Below are positions 34,112 through 42,572 of a stretch of 64,000 nt of DNA, in pieces; the stretch's first letter is position 1; every line of letters starts with the position of its first letter. Where the stretch lies: NCBI GenBank assembly GCA_963699105.1, contig CAVOTI010000005.1:186001-250000 (forward strand), read 5' to 3'. Source of the stretch: Bog-756 sp963699105. Lineage in GTDB: Bacteria; Actinomycetota; Acidimicrobiia; Acidimicrobiales; RAAP-2. A program made the position numbers and the translations under genes. The notes beneath the pieces are model-generated. The model did no database searches. It was given only the letters and a program-made list of their open reading frames with translations, and had not been told where the DNA came from.

Positions 34112-35048
34112 CTACTCCACCACCTGCCCCACCACCGAATCGTCCGAATCCACTGGTGCACCCGTTGGCCCCCGGAGTGGAGATGGAGATCGAACGGGCG
34201 GTCACCGCCCCCGTGGTGCCGGCCTGGCCGATAGCCGTCGCACACTTGCCCACGGCCAGATCACTGGGTGCAGCCGGCGTGCGCTGGCTGTAGGTGGTCG
34301 CGGAGGTGAGGGTGACCACAACGCTCGAGGTCTTCTTGGTCGAGGGGTTCGTCTCGGTGACTGTCACCGTGGAAGGGCTGACGGCGGTGACGGGGCCCGA
34401 GGCCGCACCGAACTCGCCGGCGGCCCGTGCCGGGAAGTTGCCTCCGCCGGGACGCTCGCCCCCACCCGGAAAGCCGCCCCCTCCCCCGGGGCCACCGGCG
34501 CCCCCGGCGCCACCGGCGCCCCGGGCGAATCCGCCTCCGGCGCCGAATCCACCGGTACAGGTCCCTGACGTCGGTTGGGTGATGGTCACCGTCGTGGCCG
34601 TCACCGGCTCACCGATCACCGACTTGGTCGACGACGAGCCAGAGGTGGGCTTTCCGAATGCCGAGATGCAGGAGCCCACCGTTACGTTGGCCACCGTCGC
34701 CGAGGTGGTCTGCTCGAATGTCGTTGTCGATGTGTAGGTGACCGTCGTCTGGCTGGTGCTGCTCTGGACCTCGAGCGAGGAGCCGTTGATGGCGGCGATG
34801 GTCCCCGTCGTGCCCGGGAAGGAGCGACCACCGCCGGCCCCGGCTCCTCTGCCCGTGCCGGTGGTGGTCGAGGTGGACGTGTGCGAGGCGGTGTTCGACG
34901 CCGACGACCCACCGCACGCGGCCAAGATGACAGCGGCCACCCCCAGGACCGACAGTGCGAGTGCCCTTCGTACCGGCGCAGAACGTGTGAGGCGCCGGCG
35001 GGCACTGCCGACACCCGTATCCGTTGTTCTTCCCAGTGGGTTACTCAT
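34092..35048 (-). CDS. Glycine-rich putative lipoprotein with DUF5666-like repeats
   Basis: A 318-residue secreted protein. The N-terminus has arginines, a hydrophobic run ALALSVLGVAAVILAAC and a lipobox LAAC, so it is probably a lipoprotein. Two similar beta-rich modules follow, FPGTTGTIAAINGSSLEVQS and the later SGPVTAVSPSTVTVTETNP, each with a conserved Cys-containing VGxC segment (VGSCISAFG and VGKCATAIG). Between them is a Gly-rich stretch, and a Gly-rich tail ends the protein. AAAAGGAAG precedes the ATG. Its position between the permease and the second adaptor suggests an extracytoplasmic part of the exporter. Confidence 0.7.
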   Translation of the reverse strand: MSNPLGRTTDTGVGSARRRLTRSAPVRRALALSVLGVAAVILAACGGSSASNTASHTSTSTTTGTGRGAGAGGGRSFPGTTGTIAAINGSSLEVQSSTSQTTVTYTSTTTFEQTTSATVANVTVGSCISAFGKPTSGSSSTKSVIGEPVTATTVTITQPTSGTCTGGFGAGGGFARGAGGAGGAGGPGGGGGFPGGGERPGGGNFPARAAGEFGAASGPVTAVSPSTVTVTETNPSTKKTSSVVVTLTSATTYSQRTPAAPSDLAVGKCATAIGQAGTTGAVTARSISISTPGANGCTSGFGRFGGGAGGGVGGGAGA

Positions 35049-35093
35049 GATTCTTCCTTTTCTTCTCTCTTGCGGTGGACAGGATCAGTCGGA

Positions 35094-36338
35094 TCATTCG
35101 CTTCGCAGGGCATCGATGGGCGGCAACTTGGCCGCTCGGCTCGCCGGGTAGACCCCGAAGGAGACCCCGATGGCGATGGCCACGGCGATGGCTCCCAACA
35201 TGGCCCACAACGAAATGGCGATGGGATCGGATATGAAGTGGGGCAGGATCCAGGCACCGAGCACTCCGAGCACGGCTCCGAGCACGCCTCCCACCATGCC
35301 GAGCACTGACGCCTCGACCAGAAACTGACCCCGGATGACCCGTGGTGTGGCCCCGAGCGCCTTGCGGAGACCAATCTCGCGGATGCGCTCGGTCACCGAC
35401 ACCAGCATGATGTTCATCACGCCGATTCCCCCCACCAGAAGCGAGATGCCGGCGATCCCGGCCAGCAGGACGGTCAACGTCTTGTCCACCGATGTGGCCG
35501 TGCCGACCAGGGAGGTGTCCGGGGTGATGGTGAAGTCGGCGTCGGCCGTAGTGGTGATCCCATGGAGGCTGAGCAGTTCCTGGTCGGCTTCCTGATAGGC
35601 GGCCGACAGCGTCGACGACGATGTCGCCTGGGCCAAGATGTCACCTACCGAGTTCCGGCTCGTCCCGCCGAACAGCTGGATGGTGGCCGTGGTGATGGGG
35701 ACGATCGCCTGGTCATCCTGATCGGTCGCCGTGGACGACGAACCCGACGAGCCGACGGTGTTGAGGACCCCGATGACCGACATGGGCACGCCGTCGATGG
35801 TGACCGACTGCCCCACCGCGTCCCGGGCTCCGAAGAGCTCCTCGGCGGTGGTGGATCCGAGGACCGCGACATCGGCCCGGGTGGTGAGGTCATGGCCGGC
35901 GATGAACCTTCCTTCGGTCATCGACCTCCCCCGGACGGTGAGCCAGGACGGGTTGGTACCGACGACGGTGGTGGTCCAGTTGGTCGTGCCAGCCACCAAT
36001 GTTTCCGATTCGGAGGTGGTGGGAGCCACCGCAGCTATGTCCGGCGCCACCGTCTTCGATGCCAGGGCGGTTGCATCCGCCGGGGTGAGAGTCGATGCAG
36101 ACCCGAATCCGCCTCGAATACCCGAACTCGAAGTCGTGCTCCCCGGCGAGATGGTCAAGAGGTTCGAGCCCAATGCCGTGATGTCCGAGCTCACCTGCTG
36201 CTGGGCCCCCTCGCCGAGTCCGACGGTCAGGACCACTGCCGTGATCCCGATCATGATGCCGAGCACGGTGAGCCCGGAGCGCAGCCGGTGGGAAAGGACA
36301 CCTTCGAGACCGGTGCGGAAGGTTTCCAGGAAGTTCAC
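35094..36338 (-). CDS. MacB-like ABC transporter permease (FtsX/MacB fold)
   Basis: A 414-residue membrane protein. It has one N-terminal helix (RSGLTVLGIMIGITAVVLTVG), a large extracytoplasmic MacB-type periplasmic-core domain (residues about 45-280) and three C-terminal helices starting LTVLLAGIAGISLLVGGIGV. The cytoplasmic motif VTERIREIGLRKALGAT is the coupling element typical of the family. In this group the permease lacks an own ATPase domain, which is encoded just upstream. The GTG start at 36338 overlaps the ATPase stop. Possible roles are export of peptides, lipids or antibiotics. Confidence 0.9.
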   Translation of the reverse strand: MNFLETFRTGLEGVLSHRLRSGLTVLGIMIGITAVVLTVGLGEGAQQQVSSDITALGSNLLTISPGSTTSSSGIRGGFGSASTLTPADATALASKTVAPDIAAVAPTTSESETLVAGTTNWTTTVVGTNPSWLTVRGRSMTEGRFIAGHDLTTRADVAVLGSTTAEELFGARDAVGQSVTIDGVPMSVIGVLNTVGSSGSSSTATDQDDQAIVPITTATIQLFGGTSRNSVGDILAQATSSSTLSAAYQEADQELLSLHGITTTADADFTITPDTSLVGTATSVDKTLTVLLAGIAGISLLVGGIGVMNIMLVSVTERIREIGLRKALGATPRVIRGQFLVEASVLGMVGGVLGAVLGVLGAWILPHFISDPIAISLWAMLGAIAVAIAIGVSFGVYPASRAAKLPPIDALRSE

Positions 36339-37133
36339 GACACACCTGCGACCGGTATGGGTGCTGATTCGACGATCTGCCCGTCTCTGATCCGTATCGT
36401 CCGTCCGGCGGCCGCGGCCACATCGGCCTCGTGGGTGATGAGCACCACCGTGCGACCACTCCGGTGGAGGTCATCGAACAGGTCGAGGACGTCGCGGGCC
36501 GAGGCGGTGTCGAGATTGCCGGTCGGCTCGTCCGCCAGGATCAGCGCCGGATCGGTGACCAGAGCCGCGGGCCACCGCTACCCGCTGCTGCTGGCCTCCG
36601 GACAGCTCTCCGGGCCGATGTTCGACCCGGGAGGCGAGGCCCACCCTGTCCAGGGCGTCGAGCGCCCGCTTCTTGCGGGACGATCGGTCGACTCCGGCAT
36701 AGATGAGAGGCAGCTCCACATTGCGCCAGGCCGTCAGGGTGGCCAGCAGATTGAACTGCTGGAACACGAAGCCGATCCGGCGATTGCGGACATGGGCCAA
36801 CTCCTCCTCGGACATGGCGCTGACGTCCTCGCCGGCCAGCCAGAAGGTGCCCGACGTCGGGACGTCGAGGCAGCCGAGGATGTGCATGAGAGTCGACTTG
36901 CCCGACCCCGACGGTCCCATGACGGCCACGTACTCCCCCGTATTGATGTCGAAGGAGACTCCACGGAGGGCCTCGACTTCGAGAGTGCCGTTCCGATAGG
37001 TCTTGGTGACGTCACTGACCTCTATGACCGCTCTGTGCACAGCGGGATGCTCACCGGTGTCCTCCACCCTCACCTCTGCTGTGTCATCGCTGATGACAGC
37101 CGGTGCGTGATCCCCGCCGGTGGGCGTCGTCAT
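36335..37133 (-). CDS. MacB-type ABC transporter ATP-binding protein (one frameshift)
   Basis: ATPase of the LolD/MacB group. Walker A is MGPSGSGKST, the Q-loop region VFQQFNLLATLTAWRNVELP and the signature LSGGQQQRVAVARG. The frame then breaks at about 36568; taking out one base gives VARALVTDPALILADEPTGN, restoring Walker B, and the frame runs on through VVLITHEADVAAAAG to a stop overlapping the permease start. The N-terminal 35 residues (acidic, HPAVHRAV region) are an uncommon extension. It overlaps the preceding adaptor gene by ATGA. Confidence 0.85.
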
Positions 37134-38440
37134 CCTCCGAATCCCCCGCCGCCGCCTCCGCCGAACCCGCCGCCTCCACCACCGAAGCCGCCGCCGCCAC
37201 CGAACCCGGCACCGCCAGCGCCGGTTCTCCCGAACAGGCCGGTTCCGGTACCCGAACCGGCGGCCCCGTGGAACGTCACCTCGGTCACATAGACCTTGTC
37301 GCCGGCCGACAAGCCGCTGGTCACCTGGGTATCACCGTCGGAGGCGGCACCGATGGTGACGGTGCGCGTGACCTTGGCCCCTCCGGAGTCGAGGGTCACC
37401 GTGGTGCCGTTCCCGCTGTAGTGGATCGCCGTGGTCGGCACCACCAACACGCCCTGCAGCTCCTCGGTGATGATCGACACGGTGGCGCTGGTGCCTCCGA
37501 AGAGTCCCGACGGGCTACCCGTCACGTCGATGACCACCGGGAAGGACGAGACGCCCGAAGTGGTGGTGGCCAGGAGCCCGATGGATGCCACGGTTCCGAA
37601 CACGTCCGATGTGGACCCCGAGACGGTGATCGTCGCCTGGTCTCCCACCTTGACCTGGTTCACCTGGGTGCTGTCGACCGTGCAGTTGACGATGTAGGAA
37701 CCGGTGGAGACCACTACCACCTGGGCCGTCGATGAGCTGGACGAAGAAGAAGTCGAACCCGTCGACGCCGCCGCGTCGGCGCCCGTCGATGCGGAAAATC
37801 CCGAGCCGGTCGAGCCCGAGCCGGATGAGCCGGACGAGCCGGATGACGACGAGGTCGAGCCGGTGGACGAAGAAGAACTCGAGCTGGACACCTGCTGACC
37901 TACCGTCAGGTTCACCGAGGCCACCGTGCCGGCAATGGTCGATGTGAGGGTGGCGTCGTTGAGCGATGTCTGGGCACTGGTCACCTGCGTCTGCGCCGAG
38001 GCAACGTTGGCCTGATCCGAGGCGATCTGAGCTGCCGACGCATTGTTGTTCTGGTCGGTGGTGAGTTGGGACTGGTCGAGGGCCAGAGTGGCCTGGGCCT
38101 GGGCCAGGGTCGCGGCCAGGGAGGTGTCATCGATGGTGGCCAAGGTCTGTCCCACCGTCACCGTCTGCCCCGCCGTCACGTCGACGGCGGTCACACGACC
38201 GGACACACCGAAGTTGAGATTCGCCTGATCCGACGGCTCCACCGTGCCCGACGACGACACTGTCTCGGTGATGGTGCCGGTGGAGACCGTCTGGACCGTG
38301 GTGGTGGTCGTGATGAGCGGCGTGGCACTGGAGCTGCGGGTGCCGAGCCAGATGCCCAGCCCGCCGCCCACGGCTATCAGCGCTACCGCGCCGATGATCG
38401 TCCACTTGTTCGTGAACCACTTCTTGCGCTTCGCTACCAC
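37130..38440 (-). CDS. Membrane-fusion/adaptor protein (HlyD/MacA-like), first gene of the export operon
   Basis: A 436-residue adaptor. The GTG at 38440 (VVAKRKKWFTNKWTIIGAVA) follows GAGG and opens directly into the anchor helix; an ATG at 38557 is less likely. Visible parts are SGTVEPSDQANLNFGVSGRV, VTAGQTVTVGQTLATIDDTS, a coiled-coil Gln/Ala/Thr-rich hairpin (AQATLALDQSQLTTDQNNNA), TSTIAGTVASVNLTVGQQ and a Ser-rich insert of about 60 residues (SSSSSSSTGSTSSSS). The C-terminus is Gly/Phe-rich. It resembles the second adaptor of the same operon, so both may form a mixed ring on one permease. Confidence 0.83.
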   Translation of the reverse strand: MVAKRKKWFTNKWTIIGAVALIAVGGGLGIWLGTRSSSATPLITTTTTVQTVSTGTITETVSSSGTVEPSDQANLNFGVSGRVTAVDVTAGQTVTVGQTLATIDDTSLAATLAQAQATLALDQSQLTTDQNNNASAAQIASDQANVASAQTQVTSAQTSLNDATLTSTIAGTVASVNLTVGQQVSSSSSSSSTGSTSSSSGSSGSSGSGSTGSGFSASTGADAAASTGSTSSSSSSSTAQVVVVSTGSYIVNCTVDSTQVNQVKVGDQATITVSGSTSDVFGTVASIGLLATTTSGVSSFPVVIDVTGSPSGLFGGTSATVSIITEELQGVLVVPTTAIHYSGNGTTVTLDSGGAKVTRTVTIGAASDGDTQVTSGLSAGDKVYVTEVTFHGAAGSGTGTGLFGRTGAGGAGFGGGGGFGGGGGGFGGGGGGGFGG

Positions 38441-38760
38441 GTACGCCTCGCTTGGGACTTCATCTTCAACCCTCGATATCGACGCCTGGCGACATCCTGC
38501 ACGGCAGGTGGCACCTAACCGTCCGGGATCGGCACCGCCATCCAATCGGCTGAACATTTGCGCCAGGCCACAGCCACCTGTGATATTCCTGAGAAGGGTA
38601 CACCCCGAAAAAGTCCAGTTCAGCAGCTTGTCGATGCTCAGAAGGTCGGTCCGGCAAGGGCGTCAACCCCGTGCATGCCCCGTGGGGCGACGGCAATAAG
38701 GTCGTAACCGAAGTGGGCTTTATCCGACCCAACGTCCACCGGAACAATCGGAGGTGCCAT
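38441..38760. other. Divergent control region between export operon and aldo/keto reductase
   Basis: A 320-bp stretch without a convincing gene; GC is lower than in its flanks (for example around 38560-38640). GGAGGT at about 38752 is the ribosome binding site for the reductase. I saw no clear -35/-10 pair for either direction; TAAGGT near 38697 could be a weak -10. Confidence 0.35.
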
Positions 38761-39741
38761 GTGCAGTACGTGAATCTGGGTAGGACCGGTCTGCGGGTGT
38801 CCCGGGTCTGCCTCGGCATGATGAGCTTCGGCGACGGTAGCGATCGGCCGTGGGTGCTCGACGAGGAGCACGCAGAACCGATTGTCAGAGCGGCCGTCGA
38901 AGGGGGGATCACCTTTTTCGACACCGCTGATACCTACTCGCAGGGAGCCAGTGAGGTGGCGACCGGACGCCTGCTCTCCAAGTTCCTCAGCCGTGAAGAA
39001 GTCGTGGTGGCCACGAAGGTGTTCATGCCTGTGACTCCTGGCGAGAACGGAGGCGGTCTGTCCCGCAAACACATATTGGCCGGCATCGACGCCTCGCTGG
39101 CCCGGTTAGACATGGAGTACGTCGATCTCTACCAGATCCACCGTTGGGACCCCCGGACGCCGATCGACGAGACCATGGAGGCGCTGCACGACGTCGTCCG
39201 GGCCGGCAAGGCCCGCTACATCGGGGCCAGCAGCATGTTCGCCTGGCAGTTCGCCAAGGCCCAGCACGTGGCCGATCTCAATAATTGGACCCGATTCGTC
39301 TCCATGCAGCCCCACTACAACCTCATCTACCGGGAGGAGGAGCGGGAGATGATCCCCCAGTGCCTCGACCAGGGAGTCGGCATCATCCCGTGGAGCCCTC
39401 TGGCTCGCGGAGTCCTCGCCGGCAACCGCACTCGATCCGGTGATCACAAGACCACGCGCTCCGACACTGACGCCTTCACCGACTACCTCTACAGCCAGCC
39501 CACAGACTTCGATGTCGTCGAACGAGTTGCCGCCGTGGCCGGCCAGCGTCAGGTCCCTCCGGCTCAGATCGCCCTGGCCTGGCTTCTCCAACGCCCCGGG
39601 GTGACCGCTCCGATAATCGGCGCCACCAAGGCCCCGCACGTGGCCGATGCGCTGGCCGCCGAGCAACTGGAGCTCACAGCCGAAGAAATCGACCAGCTCG
39701 AGGAACCGTACGTTCCTCACCCCGTGCTGGGTCACATCTGA
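38761..39741 (+). CDS. Aldo/keto reductase
   Basis: A 326-residue NADPH-dependent reductase of the AKR fold. Seen: YVNLGRTGLRVSRVCLGMMSFG, GITFFDTADTYSQGASE (catalytic Asp and Tyr), VVVATKVFM (Lys), YVDLYQIHRWDP (His), and the cofactor-binding IPWSPLARGVLAGNRTR. The GTG at 38761 has GGAGGT five bases before it. AKRs of this type reduce aldehydes and ketones and often serve in detoxification. It has its own transcription unit and converges with an MFS pump gene. Confidence 0.9.
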   Translation: MQYVNLGRTGLRVSRVCLGMMSFGDGSDRPWVLDEEHAEPIVRAAVEGGITFFDTADTYSQGASEVATGRLLSKFLSREEVVVATKVFMPVTPGENGGGLSRKHILAGIDASLARLDMEYVDLYQIHRWDPRTPIDETMEALHDVVRAGKARYIGASSMFAWQFAKAQHVADLNNWTRFVSMQPHYNLIYREEEREMIPQCLDQGVGIIPWSPLARGVLAGNRTRSGDHKTTRSDTDAFTDYLYSQPTDFDVVERVAAVAGQRQVPPAQIALAWLLQRPGVTAPIIGATKAPHVADALAAEQLELTAEEIDQLEEPYVPHPVLGHI

Positions 39742-39786
39742 CGCCGTCAAGAGCGCAGGCAGGCGGGGTGTGGCACCTCCGTTGGC

Positions 39787-39864
39787 CTTTTGGTTTTCAA
39801 AACAACGTGCGGTCGGTATGCCAACCACTCGATACCACCAGTACGTAAAAACAGAAACCAAAAG
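39787..39864. repeat. AT-rich inverted repeat downstream of the aldo/keto reductase
   Basis: CTTTTGGTTT (39787-39796) and AAACCAAAAG (39855-39864) are perfect inverted copies around 58 bp of AT-rich sequence. That sequence also holds TTTTCAAAA-type and GGTAT/ATACC short inverted pairs. The stretch is clearly poorer in GC than all surroundings. It may be a terminator region or a foreign scar. Confidence 0.55.
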
Positions 39865-39884
39865 CGGCAGGGAGAGGTCCTCCC

Positions 39885-39970
39885 GGGCCTCCCGGGCCTC
39901 AGGCGCCCCCCAGGCCACCCGGGCCTCCCGGGCCTCAGGCGCCCCCCAGGCCACCCGGGCCACCCGGGCC
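39885..39970. repeat. 36-bp perfect tandem duplication at the 3' end of the MFS gene
   Basis: A 36-bp unit at 39885-39920 is repeated exactly at 39921-39956, followed by a 14-base partial copy. Inside, CCCGGGCCT and CCCGGGCCA sub-units recur. The length is a multiple of three. The MFS stop falls within the second copy, so the array shapes its Gly/Pro C-terminus (GPGGPGGLGGA). Confidence 0.85.
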
Positions 39971-41512
39971 AGTGGCGACCCCGCCATTCCGGGCCGACCG
40001 GGGTCCCGCCGGGCAAGCCGAGCCGGTCCCTTCGGCCAACTCGACGGCGTTCGGCGTACTGCGGCCGGCCAGCGGCTCGGGACTGGTTCCGGAGACGCAG
40101 ATCACCGCAGCGAGCAGAGAGAAGGCGGCCAGAACCAGGACCGTTACGCGGAAGGCGGTGGCGACCGTAGAAGGCGGCCCCCAGTCACCATGGAGGGCGC
40201 CGAAGACCGCGCTCGCCACCGCCAGCCCCATCGCCGTCCCCAGTCCTCGGCTCATGTTGAGCAACCCCGATGCCAGCCCGGACTGCACTGGGGGCACCGA
40301 CGCCATGATTCCGGCATTGTTGGGGGAGACAAAGAGGCCCAGTCCGGCACCGATCACTACCAACAGGGCGAGGAACCCCCCAGTGGACGGCCGGAGTCCG
40401 GCCAGCCCGACAAGGCCCATGGTCACCAACGCCATGCCGGTGACGGCCGGGGCACGAACCCCGTAGCGGTCGGCCATCCTCCCCGAGAAGGGCGCGACCA
40501 AACCCAGAGCCACCGGCATCACCATCAGCTCCATCCCGGTCCTGACGGCACCGAATCCGGTCGAGCGCTCGAGGTAGTAGGGGACCACCACCAGCACTCC
40601 GAACAACACGAGAAAGGCCAGGAGCCCGCTCGACACCCCGGCAGTGAAGCGTCGGCGGGCGAACAGGGAAAGATCCACCATGGGCGCACGACATCGCCGT
40701 TCTCTCCGGACGAATCCGACTCCCAGCACACCGGCCACCACCACCGTGGCCAGGATGGACGGTGAGGTCCAGCCCTGGTGGGAACCCTGTGACACCACCA
40801 ACAACAGGGCAGCCACGGCCGGGAAGAACAGGGCGAAACCGGCCCAGTCGAATCGGACGCGGGCCTGGAGGTGGGTGCTCCTCGGAATGAACAACAGGGC
40901 CGTCACCATCCCGATCAACCCGACCGGGACATTGACATAGAACAGGAGGCGCCACCCCCCGGCGGCCAGCAACAACCCGCCGACCGAGGGGCCCAGGGCC
41001 AGGCCCAGCGCCTGTGCGGCACCCTGCACCCCGAGGGCCCGGCCCAGCCGGTCCCGGGGCACGGCCAGGGCGATGATGGCCACGCTGTTTGCCTGCAACA
41101 TGGCCGCGCCAACCGCCTGGAGGGCACGGAACCCGTCCAGCGCAAGGAGACTCGAGGCGTTGGCGCACAGCGCCGAGCCGGCAATGAAAATGATGAACCC
41201 GTAGACATAGAGGAGCTTGCGGCCCACCATGTCTGCCAGACGGCCTACGGCGGCGACGGTCGCCACCAGCACCAGGAGATAGCTGAGACCCACCCAGCTG
41301 ACAGCTTCGACCCCGGAGTGGAACGAGCGCTCGAGCGCCGGAAAGGCAAGCGTGACGATGCTGGCGTCGAGCTGGCCCATGAATGCGCCCACGCACACCG
41401 CCGCCACCGTCAGAAGGTAGCCACGCCGCAGGCGCCGAACCGCCGCCGGCCGACGGGGTTCGACGATCAGACGCTCCCACCCCACTGGACTGGATCGGTC
41501 GATGATCGTCAC
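39935..41512 (-). CDS. MFS drug-efflux transporter (DHA2-like, 14 helices)
   Basis: A 525-residue proton-driven multidrug pump. The N-terminal half has GAFMGQLDASIVTLAFPAL (motif D1-type) and LADMVGRKLLYVYGFIIF (motif A). The middle has ALGLALGPSVGGLLLAAGGW (motif C). About 14 hydrophobic segments can be followed. The GTG at 41512 is chosen; an open frame to 41758 is antisense to the LysR gene. The C-terminal tail is Pro/Gly-rich and encoded by a tandem repeat. It is divergent from a LysR regulator with two T-N11-A boxes, so it is likely induced by its substrate. Confidence 0.88.
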   Translation of the reverse strand: MTIIDRSSPVGWERLIVEPRRPAAVRRLRRGYLLTVAAVCVGAFMGQLDASIVTLAFPALERSFHSGVEAVSWVGLSYLLVLVATVAAVGRLADMVGRKLLYVYGFIIFIAGSALCANASSLLALDGFRALQAVGAAMLQANSVAIIALAVPRDRLGRALGVQGAAQALGLALGPSVGGLLLAAGGWRLLFYVNVPVGLIGMVTALLFIPRSTHLQARVRFDWAGFALFFPAVAALLLVVSQGSHQGWTSPSILATVVVAGVLGVGFVRRERRCRAPMVDLSLFARRRFTAGVSSGLLAFLVLFGVLVVVPYYLERSTGFGAVRTGMELMVMPVALGLVAPFSGRMADRYGVRAPAVTGMALVTMGLVGLAGLRPSTGGFLALLVVIGAGLGLFVSPNNAGIMASVPPVQSGLASGLLNMSRGLGTAMGLAVASAVFGALHGDWGPPSTVATAFRVTVLVLAAFSLLAAVICVSGTSPEPLAGRSTPNAVELAEGTGSACPAGPRSARNGGVATGPGGPGGLGGA

Positions 41513-41559
41513 TGGTCTGCCAGTGTGGTCAGCGTCTTCCCAGAAGTCGAATAGATGAA

Positions 41560-41587
41560 ATCGATCAATTCGATAAGCTTTGCTTAT
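41560..41587. promoter_or_regulatory. Two overlapping LysR-type T-N11-A boxes
   Basis: ATCGATCAATTCGAT (41560-41574) and ATAAGCTTTGCTTAT (41573-41587) are both imperfect-centre palindromes with the T-N11-A form preferred by LysR regulators, and they overlap by two bases. They lie between the MFS and LysR genes and run into the LysR start codon, so binding could also limit LysR synthesis. Confidence 0.6.
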
Positions 41588-42494
41588 GGAACTCAGGCAC
41601 ATCGAGCGGTTTCTGGCCGTGGTCGACCACGGAGGGTTCACCGCCGCCGCCGACGAGATCGACGTGAGCCAGCCCGCCCTGTCCCAGGCGGTCAAAGAGC
41701 TCGAGGGCGAGTTGGGCGTCTCGTTGTTCGAGCGACTCGGGCGACGGGTCCTGATCACGGCGGCGGGTCGGGCCCTGATCGAACCCGCCCGTCAGACCCT
41801 GCGGGATGTGGAGACCGGCATCGCCGCCGTGGGGGCGGTGGCCGGGATGAGCGCTGGTTCACTGTCGCTCGGGAGCCTGCCCACGCTGGCCGCCGACCCG
41901 CTGGCCGGGATGGTCGGCCGTTTTCGTCGCCGGCATCCGGGCGTCGTGGTCGACCTGGCCGCCCCCGAGGACTCGCCCGACCTGATCGCCATGGTCCGTG
42001 ACGGCCGGTGTGAAGCCGGCATCACCGAGTCCCTCGGCGTGCCCGACGACCTGACCAGCCACGATATCGGGGTCCAGGCCCTGCTGCTCATCCTTCCGCC
42101 CGGGTCGGGGGGATGGGGGAATCCCCTCGAAGACCAGGGGGTCGGAACGAGGTCGATGCTCACCCTTCCGTTGGCCGACCTCGTCGACGTCCCCTTTGTC
42201 GCCGCCCCCATCGGCACCTCGACCCGCCGGCTCCTGATCGAAGGATTCTCCGCCGACGGCGCCGAGCCTCACATCGCCGTGGTGTCGGCCCAACGGGACG
42301 CCATCCTCCCCCTGGTCCTGGCCGGGGCGGGGGCGGCGCTCGTCCCCGAGCCGATCGCCGCGGTTGCCGGGGCGCTCGGAGCAACGGTTGCCCGACCCGA
42401 ACCGGCGGTCGAGCGGAGTGTCGCCGTCATCCACCGAACCGGCCCGCTGGCCCCGGCGGCCAGCCGGTTCGTCGAGCTGGCGGTCGGCGACTGA
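41586..42494 (+). CDS. LysR-family transcriptional regulator
   Basis: A 302-residue regulator with the LysR N-terminal winged helix, MELRHIERFLAVVDHGGFTA then DVSQPALSQAVKELEGELGV, and SLFERLGRRVLITAAGRAL. The remainder is the periplasmic-binding-like effector domain (SLGSLPTLAADPLAGMVGRF). ATG 41586 is used; a TTG at 41580 is in frame but lies inside the palindromic box. It is divergent from the MFS pump and probably its activator. The inducer is unknown. Confidence 0.92.
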   Translation: MELRHIERFLAVVDHGGFTAAADEIDVSQPALSQAVKELEGELGVSLFERLGRRVLITAAGRALIEPARQTLRDVETGIAAVGAVAGMSAGSLSLGSLPTLAADPLAGMVGRFRRRHPGVVVDLAAPEDSPDLIAMVRDGRCEAGITESLGVPDDLTSHDIGVQALLLILPPGSGGWGNPLEDQGVGTRSMLTLPLADLVDVPFVAAPIGTSTRRLLIEGFSADGAEPHIAVVSAQRDAILPLVLAGAGAALVPEPIAAVAGALGATVARPEPAVERSVAVIHRTGPLAPAASRFVELAVGD

Positions 42495-42572
42495 GTGTGC
42501 TGAGTGTACGGTGCTGACCGGGTCCGGGCAGTACCGTCGGGGGACGTGCCTACACGAGAAAAGGGGGATGCG

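Noticed and set aside
39747..40016. Minus-strand 89-residue frame with WPG repeats
   Set aside because: It is produced by the 36-bp tandem repeat read in another frame; no ribosome binding site and no family.
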